NCBI RefSeq assembly: GCF_030015065.1
Contig: NZ_JAIVFN010000041.1
Coordinates: forward strand, 1-35,019
Length of the DNA: 35,019 bases
Origin: Xanthobacter autotrophicus
Lineage (GTDB): Bacteria; Pseudomonadota; Alphaproteobacteria; Rhizobiales; Xanthobacteraceae
Reading direction: 5' to 3'
Part shown: positions 9,105-20,562 of the stretch, piece after piece
Layout: each line of letters begins with the position of its first letter
How positions within the stretch are numbered: position 1 is the first letter of the stretch
Translations under genes and position numbers: made by a program
The notes under the pieces: model-generated
Told to the model about the DNA's origin: nothing
Databases searched by the model: none
The model's input: only the letters and a program-made list of their open reading frames with translations

Positions 9105-10613
9105 CTAGAAGCGCGGCAGGTCCGGGAAGGGCAGGGCGCCGCCGCTCACATGCATGCGGCCGAACTCGGCGCAGCGGTGGAGGGTGGGGAACACCTTGCC
9201 GGGATTGAGCAGGCTCTTGTCGTCGAACGCGCATTTCATGCGCTGCTGCTGGGCGAGGTCCACCTCGTTGAACATGGTGTCCATGAGGTCGCGCTTCTCC
9301 ACCCCCACCCCGTGCTCGCCGGTGAGCACGCCGCCCACCTCCACGCACAGGCGCAGGATGTCGGCGCCGAAGCTCTCGGCCGCGTGCAGCTCCCCCGGCG
9401 CGTTCGCGTCATAGAGGATGAGCGGGTGCAGGTTGCCATCGCCCGCATGGAACACATTGGCGACCCGCAGGCCGTATTGCACCGAAAGCTCGCGCATGCG
9501 GGCCAGCACGAAGGGCAGCTGGCGGCGCGGGATGGTGCCGTCCATGCACAGATAATCGGGCGAGATGCGTCCCACTGCCGGGAAGGCGGCCTTGCGCCCG
9601 GCCCAGAAGCCGAGCCGCTCGGCCTCGCTGGTGGAGACCCGCAGGGTGACCGAGTTGCAGCCCTGGGCGATGCGCGACACCTCTTCCAGCAGGTGCGCGC
9701 ATTCCGCTTCCGGCCCGTCCAGCTCGACGATGAGCAGGGCTTCCACGTCGAGGGGATAGCCCACGTGCACGAAGGCCTCGGCGGCGGCGATGGCGTCCTT
9801 GTCCATCATCTCGATGCCGGCCGGGATGATGCCGGCGGCGATGATCCTGGCCACGCATTCGCCGGCGTCTTCCGAGGTGGGGAAGCCCACGAGCACCGCG
9901 CGGGCGGTGTCCGGCTTCTTTAGCAGGCGCACGGTGACTTCCGTCACCACGCCCAGCAGCCCCTCCGAGCCGATGACCACGGAGAGCAGGTCCAGCCCGC
10001 CGGCGTCGAGGTGCTTGCCGCCGAGGCGCACGATCTCACCGGTGATGAGCACCAGCTCGGCGCCCAGCACATTGTTGGTGGTGAGGCCGTATTTCAGGCA
10101 GTGCACGCCGCCCGAATTCTCCCCCACATTGCCGCCGATGGTGCAGGCGATCTGGGAGGAGGGGTCGGGCGCGTAATAGAAGCCGAGATGCTCCACCGCC
10201 TTGGAGATGCCGAGATTGGTCACCCCGGGCTGCACCACGGCGCAGCGGTTGGGGGTGTCGATCTCCAGGATCTTGTTGAATTTGCCCATGCCGAGCAGCA
10301 CCGCATCCTCGAGCGGCAGCGCACCGCCGGAGAGCGACGTACCCGCCCCGCGCGGCACCACGCGGATCTCGTTGTGGTGGCAATATTTCAGCACCGCCGC
10401 CACCTGCGCGGTGGTGGAGGGCAGCACCACCACGAGGGGCAGTTGCCTGTAGGCGGTGAGCGCGTCCGATTCGTAAGGGCGCATCTCCCGTTCATGGGCG
10501 ATGACGCCCTCGCCGGGGACGATGGCCTTGAGGTCGGCGATGATGTCGTTACGGCGGGCAAGCACCCGCGCGTCTGCGTCCGGCATCCTGAGGCCCGGAG
10601 CTGTTCCCGTCAT
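9105..10613 (-). CDS. glcD: Glycolate oxidase FAD-linked catalytic subunit
   Basis: Catalytic subunit oxidising glycolate (and often D-lactate) to glyoxylate (or pyruvate). The 502-residue protein has the vanillyl-alcohol-oxidase-type FAD domain, with VPRGAGTSLSGGALP (about residues 91-105) and GGNVGENSGGVHCLKYG. The FAD-oxidase C-terminal domain follows, with GDGNLHPLILYD and the flavin-proximal GEHGVGVEKRDLM. Length is standard. GAGGGA upstream of the ATG is a good ribosome site. It is first in the operon glcD-glcE-glcF-thiE and divergent from a LysR gene across a 152-base AT-richer region, so that regulator may control it; this is inference. Confidence 0.95.
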   Translation of the reverse strand: MTGTAPGLRMPDADARVLARRNDIIADLKAIVPGEGVIAHEREMRPYESDALTAYRQLPLVVVLPSTTAQVAAVLKYCHHNEIRVVPRGAGTSLSGGALPLEDAVLLGMGKFNKILEIDTPNRCAVVQPGVTNLGISKAVEHLGFYYAPDPSSQIACTIGGNVGENSGGVHCLKYGLTTNNVLGAELVLITGEIVRLGGKHLDAGGLDLLSVVIGSEGLLGVVTEVTVRLLKKPDTARAVLVGFPTSEDAGECVARIIAAGIIPAGIEMMDKDAIAAAEAFVHVGYPLDVEALLIVELDGPEAECAHLLEEVSRIAQGCNSVTLRVSTSEAERLGFWAGRKAAFPAVGRISPDYLCMDGTIPRRQLPFVLARMRELSVQYGLRVANVFHAGDGNLHPLILYDANAPGELHAAESFGADILRLCVEVGGVLTGEHGVGVEKRDLMDTMFNEVDLAQQQRMKCAFDDKSLLNPGKVFPTLHRCAEFGRMHVSGGALPFPDLPRF

Positions 10614-10765
10614 GTGGCGGTCCCTCTTTGAGCCCGTTCTCTTTAGAGGGAACTATAATCGGTTCACTGGGAAAAAACGTCGCGGATTATTTCCGTGGCA
10701 GATAAAGTTGTCCTCACGATCCAAAACAATCGGCCGGTCAGGCCGGGGCGGAGGCGGGCCGGCGC
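10614..10765. promoter_or_regulatory. Divergent glcD / LysR promoter region
   Basis: This gap is visibly less G+C-rich than its surroundings. On the plus strand a perfect TATAAT is at 10654-10659; the best -35 candidate TTGAGC (10628-10633) is 20 bases away, which is long. An inverted repeat CCCTCT (10622-10627) / AGAGGG (10645-10650) overlaps that spacer. A second inverted pair, ATAATC (10655-10660) and GATTAT (10685-10690), begins one base inside the TATAAT. A LysR-type regulator typically binds such a divergent region. Exact operator and start sites are not resolved. Confidence 0.45.
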
Positions 10766-11701
10766 ATGATCGGCAATCTGGGCGATCTTGAAATCTTCGC
10801 GCGCATCGTCACCGCGGGCAGCCTGTCGGCGGCCGGGCGGGAGATGGGCCTGTCCCCGCCGGTGGTGTCCAAAAGGGTGCAGCGGCTGGAGGAGCGGCTC
10901 GGCGCGCGGCTGTTCCAGCGGACCACCCGCAAGGTGACCCTCACCGAGGCCGGGCAGGGCTTCTACGAGCGGGTGGTGGCGATCCTCGCCTCCATCGAGG
11001 AGGCGGAGAGCCAGCTCGCCCGCAAGTCGTCGGAGGCGCGGGGGCTCCTGCGGGTGTCGGCGCCCACCTCGTTCGGGCGGCTGCATATCGCGCCCCACCT
11101 GCGCCCGCTGCTCGACGCCAATCCCGACCTGACCATCGACCTTGAACTGTCGGATTCCTTCGTGGACATCGTGGGCGAGGGCTTCGACGTGGCGGTGCGC
11201 ATCGCCGACCTCGACGATTCGAGCCTCGTTGCCCGACGCCTCGCCCCGGTGCACCGGGTGCTGTGCGCGACGCCGGACTATCTGGCGCGGGTCGGCGAGC
11301 CGAGGCACATTTCCGAACTGTCCGGCCATGTGCTGCTCGCCACCCACGGGCAGGACCCCTGGCGGCTGGAGGGGCCGGACGGGCCGGTGACACTCAGGGT
11401 GCATTCCCAATTGCGCACCAATTCCAACGAGGTGGTGCGCGAGGCCGTGCTGGCCTCGGTGGGCATCGCCTTGCGCTCCACCTGGGACGTGGGGCCGGAA
11501 CTGCGTTCCGGCGCGCTTCGGGTGGTGCTGCCGCGCTGGCGGGCCTCGCACCGGGTGGGGCTATTCGCGGTGTATCCCTCGCGCCGCTTCCTGCCGCAGA
11601 AGGTGCGGGTGTTCATCGACCATCTCGCCGCGCTCTACGGGCAGGTGCCGCCCTGGGACGAGGGCCTTGCCCACCTTCTGGAACAGCAGCAGGCAGCGTG
11701 A
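10766..11701 (+). CDS. LysR-family transcriptional regulator
   Basis: A 311-residue LysR-type regulator. The winged helix-turn-helix occupies residues 6-65 (LEIFARIVTAGSLSAAGREM, then the recognition helix in SPPVVSKRVQRLEERLG), followed by the linker helix and a substrate-binding-like effector domain. The effector domain resembles the CrgA/DmlR branch (VRIADLDDSSLVARRLAP). It is transcribed away from glcD, the classic arrangement for autoregulation plus control of the neighbour, here the glycolate oxidase operon. GlcC of E. coli is a GntR protein, so if this one controls glc it is a different solution. The effector is unknown. Confidence 0.9.
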   Translation: MIGNLGDLEIFARIVTAGSLSAAGREMGLSPPVVSKRVQRLEERLGARLFQRTTRKVTLTEAGQGFYERVVAILASIEEAESQLARKSSEARGLLRVSAPTSFGRLHIAPHLRPLLDANPDLTIDLELSDSFVDIVGEGFDVAVRIADLDDSSLVARRLAPVHRVLCATPDYLARVGEPRHISELSGHVLLATHGQDPWRLEGPDGPVTLRVHSQLRTNSNEVVREAVLASVGIALRSTWDVGPELRSGALRVVLPRWRASHRVGLFAVYPSRRFLPQKVRVFIDHLAALYGQVPPWDEGLAHLLEQQQAA

Positions 11702-11769
11702 GGGCCGTGGGGGCGACTGGCAAAGGGAATGCCGCGCCCTCCTCTTCTACCGGCGTATTGGGCGCCGCT

Positions 11770-14232
<2,463 letters not shown>

Positions 14233-14249
14233 CTAGCGCAAAGTGGCGG

Positions 14250-14999
14250 TTATTTGGTGGCGGCTGCGCGTCTTTCCACGCCGTGGCCGGCGCGGTAGCG
14301 TGCAAATCCGTCCGCCCGCAACTTGCAGGCGGGGCATTCGCCGCAGCCATAGCCCCAGGCGTGGCGCGTGCCGCGCTCGCCCAGGTAGCAGGTGTGGGTG
14401 TCCTCCACGATCAGGTCCACGAGGGCGGTGCCCCCGAGCCGTTCGGCGAGGCCCCAGGTCTCGGCCTTGTCGATCCACATCAGCGGGGTGTGGAGGACGA
14501 AGCGCTTCTCCATGCCGAGGTTCAGCGCCACCTGCATGGCCTTCACCGTGTCGTCGCGGCAGTCCGGATAGCCGGAGAAGTCGGTCTCGCACATGCCGCC
14601 GACAATGTGCCTCAGGCCCCGCCGATAGGCCAGCGCCGCGGCGAAGGTGAGGAAGACGAGGTTGCGGCCCGGCACGAAGGTGTTGGGCAGGCCGCCAGCC
14701 TCCATCTCCACCGCCACGTCGCGGGTGAGCGCGGTTTCGGAGATCTGGCCGAGCACCGGCATGTCGAGCACATGGTCCTCGCCGAGGCGCGAGGCCCACG
14801 CGCCGTTGAGCCGCGCGAGGGCCGAGCGCAGCACCGGGCGGCGCTCCAGCTCCACCGCGTGGCGCTGGCCGTAATGGAAGCCGAGGGTCTCCACCCGCCC
14901 GAAGCGCTCCAGCGCATAGGCGAGGCAGGTGGCCGAATCCTGCCCGCCGGAGAAGAGCACCAGCGCGCCCTCGTCCGTGTGGGCCCGTGCATCACTCAT
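14250..14999 (-). CDS. queC: 7-cyano-7-deazaguanine synthase
   Basis: Converts carboxy-deazaguanine to preQ0 using ATP and ammonia, the last step before the queuosine-specific branch. The 249-residue protein has the PP-loop SGGQDS (17-22) and a zinc site from C204, C219, C222 and C225 in the pattern [24 protein letters not shown] (137-150) is also typical of QueC. Length is slightly above the usual range. The start at 14999 is the only plausible ATG, although the ribosome site is weak. It lies 53 bases upstream of gyrB. No other queuosine genes are in the window and no preQ1 riboswitch was seen. Confidence 0.95.
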   Translation of the reverse strand: MSDARAHTDEGALVLFSGGQDSATCLAYALERFGRVETLGFHYGQRHAVELERRPVLRSALARLNGAWASRLGEDHVLDMPVLGQISETALTRDVAVEMEAGGLPNTFVPGRNLVFLTFAAALAYRRGLRHIVGGMCETDFSGYPDCRDDTVKAMQVALNLGMEKRFVLHTPLMWIDKAETWGLAERLGGTALVDLIVEDTHTCYLGERGTRHAWGYGCGECPACKLRADGFARYRAGHGVERRAAATK

Positions 15000-15028
15000 T
15001 CAGGGGGCGTCCCGATGCCGTCCGCGCG

Positions 15029-15331
15029 TCATTCACCCGGGGCCTTGGCCTCGATGGCGATGGCGTGCAGGCCCTTGGCGATCTCGCCCTGGAGCAGGCC
15101 GTTGACGATGCGGTGGCGCTCGATGCGGCTCTTGCCGCTGAAGTCGCTGGCGACGACGCGCACCCGAAGGTGCGTCACTCCGCCATCCTCCCGGTGCTCG
15201 GCGCCCTTATGCGCATGGCGCGCGCCCATGTGGCCGGCATGCTTGTGGCTTTCGTCCTCCAGCTCGAGAAACGAAGCGCTCAGGCCCTGTTCGAGGGTCT
15301 GGCGGATGGCGGAAAGGGAAGTCTCGGACAT
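15029..15331 (-). CDS. bolA: BolA-family protein
   Basis: A small BolA-fold protein of about 100 residues. BolA proteins bind monothiol glutaredoxins through a shared 2Fe-2S cluster and act in iron and redox signalling. The conserved ESHKHAGH motif and the GKSRIERHRIV helix are both visible, and the fold's last strand reads GLHAIAIEAKAP. A His- and charge-rich loop between them (GARHAHKGAEHRED) is longer than in many homologues. The ATG at 15331 (protein starting MSETS) is preferred; an ATG four codons upstream at 15343 is equally open. It is divergent from the J-domain gene and followed by queC after 29 bases. Confidence 0.88.
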   Translation of the reverse strand: MSETSLSAIRQTLEQGLSASFLELEDESHKHAGHMGARHAHKGAEHREDGGVTHLRVRVVASDFSGKSRIERHRIVNGLLQGEIAKGLHAIAIEAKAPGE

Positions 15332-15399
15332 CGCAAAATCCAATGGCTGAAATAGAACCTTTTGAAGGCGTCGCGCCTGCGATGGCGCTCCGCCGGAGG

Positions 15400-15414
15400 G
15401 CGCATTATATGTGC
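15400..15414 (-). promoter_or_regulatory. Candidate bolA promoter, -10 region
   Basis: On the minus strand a perfect TATAAT lies at 15404-15409, within CACATATAATGCGC. The -35 element is weak (TTAGGT/TAGGTG at 17-18 bases). The hexamer is 60-75 bases ahead of the bolA start codon, in a locally AT-richer patch of the 242-base divergent region. The core TATAATGCG recurs ahead of the cNMP-binding gene near 32350. Confidence 0.4.
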
Positions 15415-15585
15415 ATTGTCGCAGCCCACCTAATCCCCGTGCCGGCGGTGGGACGGGCGGGGCGTCACGGCTCAGCCGCCGCCCGGGGTGACACCCCTGT
15501 TGCTGCCCGGCCCTGCCGTCAGATCCATTCCGTTTGAACCTCGTTTCTTGCCGCGCCGCGGGACGGCGCTCATAATCGCCACGCC

Positions 15586-16203
15586 ATGAAACTGAATTCC
15601 CCCCTCTTCGACCGCATCCGGGTGAAGCCCGCGGAGGACCGGCAGCCCCGCCGGAGCCTTCAGGGCTGCCAGTGGCCGGGCTGCGCGGCGGAGGGAACCC
15701 ACAAGGCGCCCAAGGGGCGGCACCAGGAAGGCCAGTACTGGCACTACTGCCTGGACCATGTGAAGGCCTACAACCAGTCCTACAATTATTTCGCGGGCAT
15801 GACCGACGATGCGGTCTATGCTTACCAGAAGGATGCGCTGACCGGCCATCGTCCCACCTGGAAGATGGGTGCGAAGGGCGACGGCCAGCCCGGCTCCGGG
15901 CGCAACGGCGCCCCCGATCCGGACGGCATGCGCGATCCCTTCGGCTTCACCGCCGAGATGGGCGGCGCCTTCCGCGCCGACCGGCCGGAGCTGGACGGAC
16001 GCATCGTGCGCACCACCGAGCGCCGGGCGCTGGAGGTGATGGGTCTGGAGATGTCCGCCGAGCCGGCCGAGATCAAGGCCCGCTACAAGGCTCTGGTGAA
16101 GCTGCACCACCCGGATGCCAATGGCGGCGACCGCTCGTCCGAGGACCGGCTGCGCAGCGTCATCCAGGCCTACAACAGCCTCAAGCAGGCAGGTTTCTGC
16201 TGA
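15586..16203 (+). CDS. J-domain (DnaJ-like) protein with N-terminal cysteine motif
   Basis: A 205-residue protein with a C-terminal J domain (about 145-202) containing the HPD triad at 175-177, the signature for stimulating an Hsp70 ATPase. The N-terminal 70 residues are unlike classical DnaJ. They have C28, C33 and C55 with CxWxGC, APKGR and [16 protein letters not shown], a conserved-looking, possibly metal-binding segment. There is no G/F region and no DnaJ zinc finger, so this is a specialised type III J protein. cobS follows 104 bases later on the same strand, which suggests a chaperone role for the cobaltochelatase; the function is inferred from position only. Confidence 0.88.
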   Translation: MKLNSPLFDRIRVKPAEDRQPRRSLQGCQWPGCAAEGTHKAPKGRHQEGQYWHYCLDHVKAYNQSYNYFAGMTDDAVYAYQKDALTGHRPTWKMGAKGDGQPGSGRNGAPDPDGMRDPFGFTAEMGGAFRADRPELDGRIVRTTERRALEVMGLEMSAEPAEIKARYKALVKLHHPDANGGDRSSEDRLRSVIQAYNSLKQAGFC

Positions 16204-16307
16204 CCGATCCGAAGGATGGCCGGCTTCACGCGGCTGCGGGCCCTCACGGCCCCCGCACCGGAACGAACACAGGGAAGAGGCGCGCGATGCGCGTCGACGG
16301 AGGAGTT

Positions 16308-17291
16308 ATGAGCGTCACGGAGACCATTGCCCCGACCCCGGACATGAAGGTGTCGGTTCGCCAGACGTTCGGCATCGACATCGACATGGAGGTTCCGGCC
16401 TTCTCCGAGACCGATCCCCACGTTCCGGAGCTCGACCCGGACTATCTGTTCGACCGGCCGACCACCCTCGCCATCCTCGCCGGCTTCGCCCGCAACCGCC
16501 GGGTGATGGTTACAGGATACCATGGAACCGGCAAGTCCACCCATATCGAGCAGGTGGCGGCGCGGCTGAACTGGCCGTGCGTGCGCATCAACCTGGACAG
16601 CCACATCTCGCGCATCGACCTCATCGGCAAGGATGCGATCGTCGTGAAGGACGGGTTGCAGGTCACCGAGTTCCGTGACGGCATCCTGCCCTGGGCCTAC
16701 CAGAACAACGTCGCCCTGGTGTTCGACGAGTATGACGCCGGCCGCCCGGACGTGATGTTCGTGATCCAGCGGGTGCTGGAATCCTCCGGCCGCCTCACCC
16801 TGCTGGACCAGAGCCGGGTGATCCGCCCCCATCCCGCCTTCCGGCTGTTCGCCACCGCCAACACCATCGGCCTCGGCGATACCACCGGCCTCTATCACGG
16901 CACCCAGCAGATCAACCAGGCGCAGATGGACCGCTGGTCCATCGTGACGACGCTGAACTATCTCGCCCACGACAAGGAAGTGGACATCGTGCTCGCCAAG
17001 GCGAAGCACTTCCAGAACGCCGAGGGGCGCGACACGGTGAACCGCATGGTGCGCCTCGCCGACCTGACCCGGCAGGCCTTCATGAATGGGGATCTCTCCA
17101 CCGTCATGAGCCCGCGCACGGTGATCACCTGGGCGGAGAATGCGGACATCTTCCGCGACACCGCCTTCGCGCTCCGGGTCACCTTCCTCAACAAGTGCGA
17201 CGAGCTGGAGCGGCCGCTGGTGGCCGAGTTCTTCCAGCGCTGCTTCGGCCAGGAGCTGACCGAGAGCACCGTCAACGTCGCCTTGTCCTGA
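16308..17291 (+). CDS. cobS: Aerobic cobaltochelatase subunit CobS (AAA+)
   Basis: AAA+ ATPase subunit of the CobN-CobS-CobT complex that inserts cobalt into hydrogenobyrinic acid a,c-diamide in aerobic cobalamin synthesis. It has 327 residues. Walker [10 protein letters not shown] is at 70-78, Walker B LVFDEYDA at 137-144, and sensor-like FATANTIG follows. The N-terminal [14 protein letters not shown] and DPDYLFDR segments match CobS. The ATG at 16308 is chosen because GGAGG (16299-16303) lies four bases upstream. An in-frame ATG at 16287 would add seven residues. cobT follows after 55 bases; cobN is not in the window. No cobalamin riboswitch-like structure was seen upstream. Confidence 0.96.
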   Translation: MSVTETIAPTPDMKVSVRQTFGIDIDMEVPAFSETDPHVPELDPDYLFDRPTTLAILAGFARNRRVMVTGYHGTGKSTHIEQVAARLNWPCVRINLDSHISRIDLIGKDAIVVKDGLQVTEFRDGILPWAYQNNVALVFDEYDAGRPDVMFVIQRVLESSGRLTLLDQSRVIRPHPAFRLFATANTIGLGDTTGLYHGTQQINQAQMDRWSIVTTLNYLAHDKEVDIVLAKAKHFQNAEGRDTVNRMVRLADLTRQAFMNGDLSTVMSPRTVITWAENADIFRDTAFALRVTFLNKCDELERPLVAEFFQRCFGQELTESTVNVALS

Positions 17292-17346
17292 GTCTTCCGG
17301 GCCGGGCGCGTCCCGGCCCCCGCCCGCATCGAGACGAGACCCAAGC

Positions 17347-19233
17347 ATGGCCCCGACCAACCGCACCCCCGGAAAGGCGCCGAAGGAAGCCCCCGCCGAG
17401 CCCTTCAAACGGGCGGTGGCGGGCTGCTTCAAGGCCATTGCCGGCGTCTCCGAGTTCGAGGTGACCTTCGCCTCGGAGCGGCCGGCGCTGGCGCCCGACC
17501 GGGTGCGCCTGCCCGAGCCGCCCCGCCGCTTCACCCTGCAGGACGCCGCCATCGTGCGCGGCCATGCGGACAGCCTCGCTTTGCGCCGGGCGTGCCACGA
17601 CCCCAAGGTCCATCGCAAGATGCTGCCCCAGGGCGAGACCGCCCGCGCGGTGTTTGAGGCGGTGGAGCAGGCCCGCGTCGAGGCCATCGGCGGCAACCGC
17701 ATGCCGGGCGTGAAGCGCAACCTCGCGGCCATGCTTCAGGACCGCTATCACCGCGGCAGCTTCGCCGACATCACCGAGCGTTCGGAGGCGCCCATCGAGG
17801 ACGCCATCGCCCTCCTGGTGCGCGAGCGCCTCACCGGCGAGCCACCGCCGCCCGACGCGCGCAAGATCGTGGACCTCTGGCGCACCTATATCGAGGACCG
17901 CGCCTCCGGCGACCTTGCCCGCCTCTCCGACAGCATCGAGAACCAGAAGCGCTTCGGCGAGATCGCCCGCGACCTCCTCGCCTCCCTCGACATGGGCGAG
18001 GAAAGCGGCCTCGACACCGAGCAGGAGCCCGAGGAGTCCGACAGCGAGGGCGGTTCGCAGGAGGAGGGCGGCGAGAGCGGCGACGCCAAGGAGGACGACA
18101 GCCAGCAGGGTGCCACCGAGGTCGAGGCCGAGATGTCCGAGGAGGACATGCCCGACAGCGCCGCCGAGAGCGACGCCGCCCCGCCCGCCGAGGTACCGGA
18201 CGGCACCGAGCTCGGCGACAGCGAGGAGCCGGCCGAGCCGTGGCAGCCGCGCCCGCCCGTGACCCACGACAATCGCGGGCCGGAATATCATGCCTTCACC
18301 TCGAAGTTCGACGAGGAGGTCTTGGCCGAGGACCTGTGCGACCCGGAGGAGCTGACGCGGCTGCGGTCATACCTGGACAAGCAGCTCGCCCATCTGCAGG
18401 GCGTGGTGGCGCGGCTCGCCAACCGGCTGCAGCGCCGCCTGCTCGCCCAGCAGAACCGGGCCTGGGAGTTCGACCTCGAGGAAGGCGTGCTCGATCCCGC
18501 GCGGCTCACGCGCGTCATCATGGACCCCACCGCGGCGCTGTCCTTCAAGCGCGAGCGCGACACCGACTTCCGCGACACGGTGGTGACGCTGCTCATCGAC
18601 AATTCCGGCTCCATGCGCGGCCGACCCATCACGGTGGCCGCCACCTGTGCCGACATCCTCGCCCGCACGCTGGAGCGCTGCGGGGTGAAGGTGGAGGTGC
18701 TGGGCTTCACCACCAAGGCGTGGAAGGGCGGCCAGTCCCGCGAGGGCTGGCTCGCCGCCGGCAAGCCGGCGGGTCCCGGCCGCCTCAACGACCTGCGCCA
18801 CATCATCTACAAATCGGCCGACGCCCCCTGGCGGCGGGCGCGGCGCAATCTCGGCCTGATGATGCGCGAGGGGCTGCTGAAGGAGAATATCGACGGCGAG
18901 GCGCTGGACTGGGCCCACAAGCGCCTGCTGGCCCGGACCGAATCCCGGCGCATCCTGATGATGATCTCCGACGGCGCGCCGGTGGACGACAGCACCCTCT
19001 CCGTGAATGCCGGCAACTATCTGGAGCGGCATCTGCGGCACATCATCTCCGAGATCGAGACCCGCTCGCCGGTGGAACTGATCGCCATCGGCATCGGCCA
19101 TGACGTGACGCGCTATTATCGCCGCGCCGTCACCATCGTGGATGCCGAGGAGCTGGGCGGGGTGATGACCGAGAAGCTGGCCGAGCTGTTCGAGGACGAG
19201 CCGAAAGGCGCCCCCCGGGGCCGTCTCCATTGA
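17347..19233 (+). CDS. cobT: Aerobic cobaltochelatase subunit CobT
   Basis: Partner of CobS in the cobaltochelatase ATPase ring. The 628-residue protein has three parts: an N-terminal helical region, a long acidic Glu/Asp/Ser-rich linker (about residues 216-300), and a C-terminal von Willebrand A-type domain. The MIDAS motif DNSGS starts at D418. The organisation mirrors BchD/ChlD of magnesium chelatase without the AAA domain. Length is usual for alphaproteobacterial CobT. The start at 17347 is 55 bases after cobS. Its stop overlaps the next gene by four bases (TTGA), so the exported phytase-like protein is translationally coupled to it. Confidence 0.95.
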   Translation: MAPTNRTPGKAPKEAPAEPFKRAVAGCFKAIAGVSEFEVTFASERPALAPDRVRLPEPPRRFTLQDAAIVRGHADSLALRRACHDPKVHRKMLPQGETARAVFEAVEQARVEAIGGNRMPGVKRNLAAMLQDRYHRGSFADITERSEAPIEDAIALLVRERLTGEPPPPDARKIVDLWRTYIEDRASGDLARLSDSIENQKRFGEIARDLLASLDMGEESGLDTEQEPEESDSEGGSQEEGGESGDAKEDDSQQGATEVEAEMSEEDMPDSAAESDAAPPAEVPDGTELGDSEEPAEPWQPRPPVTHDNRGPEYHAFTSKFDEEVLAEDLCDPEELTRLRSYLDKQLAHLQGVVARLANRLQRRLLAQQNRAWEFDLEEGVLDPARLTRVIMDPTAALSFKRERDTDFRDTVVTLLIDNSGSMRGRPITVAATCADILARTLERCGVKVEVLGFTTKAWKGGQSREGWLAAGKPAGPGRLNDLRHIIYKSADAPWRRARRNLGLMMREGLLKENIDGEALDWAHKRLLARTESRRILMMISDGAPVDDSTLSVNAGNYLERHLRHIISEIETRSPVELIAIGIGHDVTRYYRRAVTIVDAEELGGVMTEKLAELFEDEPKGAPRGRLH

Positions 19234-20255
19234 GGCGGCGCACCCGCTTCGCCTTCGGATTCGCGGCTGCTGGGCTGGCCCTTGCCGGCGTGGCCGCGGT
19301 CACGACCTCCGGGCTGCTGGCCAAGCCCCTGGCCCTGCCGCCGACGCCGGCCGCGATCACGGTCGCCGCCCGGCCCATCGCCAGCTTCCGGGCGGGCGAG
19401 GACACGAGCCGTTCCGGCGCCCTCGATTTTCGCGGCGGGCTGGTGCTCACCTCTGATTTTCCGGGCTTCGGCGGCATTTCCGGCTTCACGCTGGGGGACG
19501 GCAACAGCTTCCTCGCCATCACCGATGCCGGCCTGTTCCTGGCGGGCCACCTCGATACCGAGGGCGACCGTCCCACCGGCCTGTCCGATGTGAAGGCTGC
19601 GGCCCTGCTCGATACCCAGGGCCGGGTGCAGGCCACCCGTGGCCGCGCCGACGTGGAATCGCTCGCCGTCGCGCCCGACGCCGTCTATGTCGGCATGGAA
19701 GGGGTGAACGAGATCTGGCGCTACCCGCGCGATCCCCTGGGCCGCAGCGGCACGCCGGTACCCGCGCCGGCCATCCGGGACCTGCGCCGCAATGCCGGCC
19801 TGGAGAGCCTCGCCTATGTTGCCTCCGGCCCGCTGGCGGGCGCGCTTCTCGCCATCGGCGAGGAAGGGGCGACGCCGGCGGCGGACCTGCCCGGATTCAT
19901 CATCGGCGGTCGATCGCCCGGCGCCTTCACCGTGGCGAAGAGCGGACCATTCGACGCCACCGACCTGGCGCCCGGCCCGGACGGCGAGCTATTCCTGCTG
20001 GAGCGCCACTATTCGCCCCTTACCGGGGTGAAGATGCAGATCCGCCGCTTCGACCTCGCGGACGTGAAGCCGGGGGCGCGGCTGGCGGGAGAGGTGCTCG
20101 GCACCTTCGACGCGGGCTACGAAATCGACAACATGGAAGGGCTCGCGGTGACCCGCAACGCCGCCGGCGAGACCCTGCTGACCATCGTCTCCGATGACAA
20201 TTTCAGCATGCTCCAGCGCACGCTGCTGCTGCGCTTCGCCGTCGTGCGGGACTGA
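19230..20255 (+). CDS. Exported esterase-like activity of phytase family protein
   Basis: A 341-residue protein of the Phytase-like (PF13449-type) family, predicted beta-propeller. The N-terminus MRRRTRF followed by a hydrophobic stretch to about residue 30 is a signal peptide or anchor, so it acts outside the cytoplasm. Family-typical segments are [34 protein letters not shown] and the terminal NMEGLAV...IVSDDNFS. The start is TTG at 19230, overlapping the cobT stop as TTGA; no ATG lies nearby that keeps the signal peptide. The family name reflects similarity rather than shown activity. Substrate is unknown and a link to cobalamin is not evident. Confidence 0.85.
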   Translation: MRRRTRFAFGFAAAGLALAGVAAVTTSGLLAKPLALPPTPAAITVAARPIASFRAGEDTSRSGALDFRGGLVLTSDFPGFGGISGFTLGDGNSFLAITDAGLFLAGHLDTEGDRPTGLSDVKAAALLDTQGRVQATRGRADVESLAVAPDAVYVGMEGVNEIWRYPRDPLGRSGTPVPAPAIRDLRRNAGLESLAYVASGPLAGALLAIGEEGATPAADLPGFIIGGRSPGAFTVAKSGPFDATDLAPGPDGELFLLERHYSPLTGVKMQIRRFDLADVKPGARLAGEVLGTFDAGYEIDNMEGLAVTRNAAGETLLTIVSDDNFSMLQRTLLLRFAVVRD

Positions 20256-20562
20256 GGCGCGAACCGTCCCGAACCGGGACGGCGCCCCATGCCGGATGAA
20301 CCCATCGGGAACGAAAGGCGCGCGAATCGCTGGCCGGGCCGCGGACCGCCTTTGGTCCTGCCGTCCCGTTCCGACACGGCCTTTGCCCCGGCCCGGCACG
20401 CAGCGTGAACGCAACGGGACCGAATCGGCTGCGGCCCGCAGGTCTCCTTCCGTTCCGCGTCGCCACCTCCCTTCGTCGCGCCGCCTCGCCGCATCCCTTG
20501 CCGCGCGGGAGGGCCCATGGCCATATGCAACCGGCCTCGAGGGCTTGAGGAAAGGGCGCTTC
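20256..20562. other. 307-base intergenic stretch before the SPFH gene
   Basis: No gene is recognised. The frame of the downstream gene is open back to 20194 but its codons here look non-coding. The stretch holds the hairpin at 20264-20282 and a second inverted pair, GTCCCGTT (20363-20370) with AACGGGAC (20413-20420). It therefore contains four GTCCCG/CGGGAC half-sites in about 160 bases. The ribosome site GAGGAAAG of the next gene ends it. No convincing sigma-70 promoter was found. Confidence 0.5.
20264..20282. terminator. Perfect hairpin after the cobS-cobT-phytase genes
   Basis: CCGTCCC (20264-20270) and GGGACGG (20276-20282) pair perfectly around GAACC, nine bases after the stop codon. 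Flanking GGCG (20256-20259) and CGCC (20283-20286) could extend the stem across a GCGAA-side bulge. There is no T run, so it may be an RNA-protecting 3' end or a weak terminator. Confidence 0.4.

Noticed and set aside
11734-11765. GCGCCC/GGGCGC pair between the LysR gene and gyrB as a terminator
   Set aside because: The loop is 20 bases and there is no T run, so the pairing is too weak to call.
15672-16307. Upstream extension of cobS overlapping the J-domain gene
   Set aside because: The frame is open by chance; the J-domain protein is real in another frame and cobS has a strong ribosome site at 16299-16303.
16204-16307. Cobalamin riboswitch before cobS
   Set aside because: The 104-base gap is too short and I could not find the conserved B12-box pattern.
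20194-20562. Upstream extension of the SPFH protein
   Set aside because: It overlaps the previous gene and a hairpin region; the membrane helix and ribosome site place the start at 20563.
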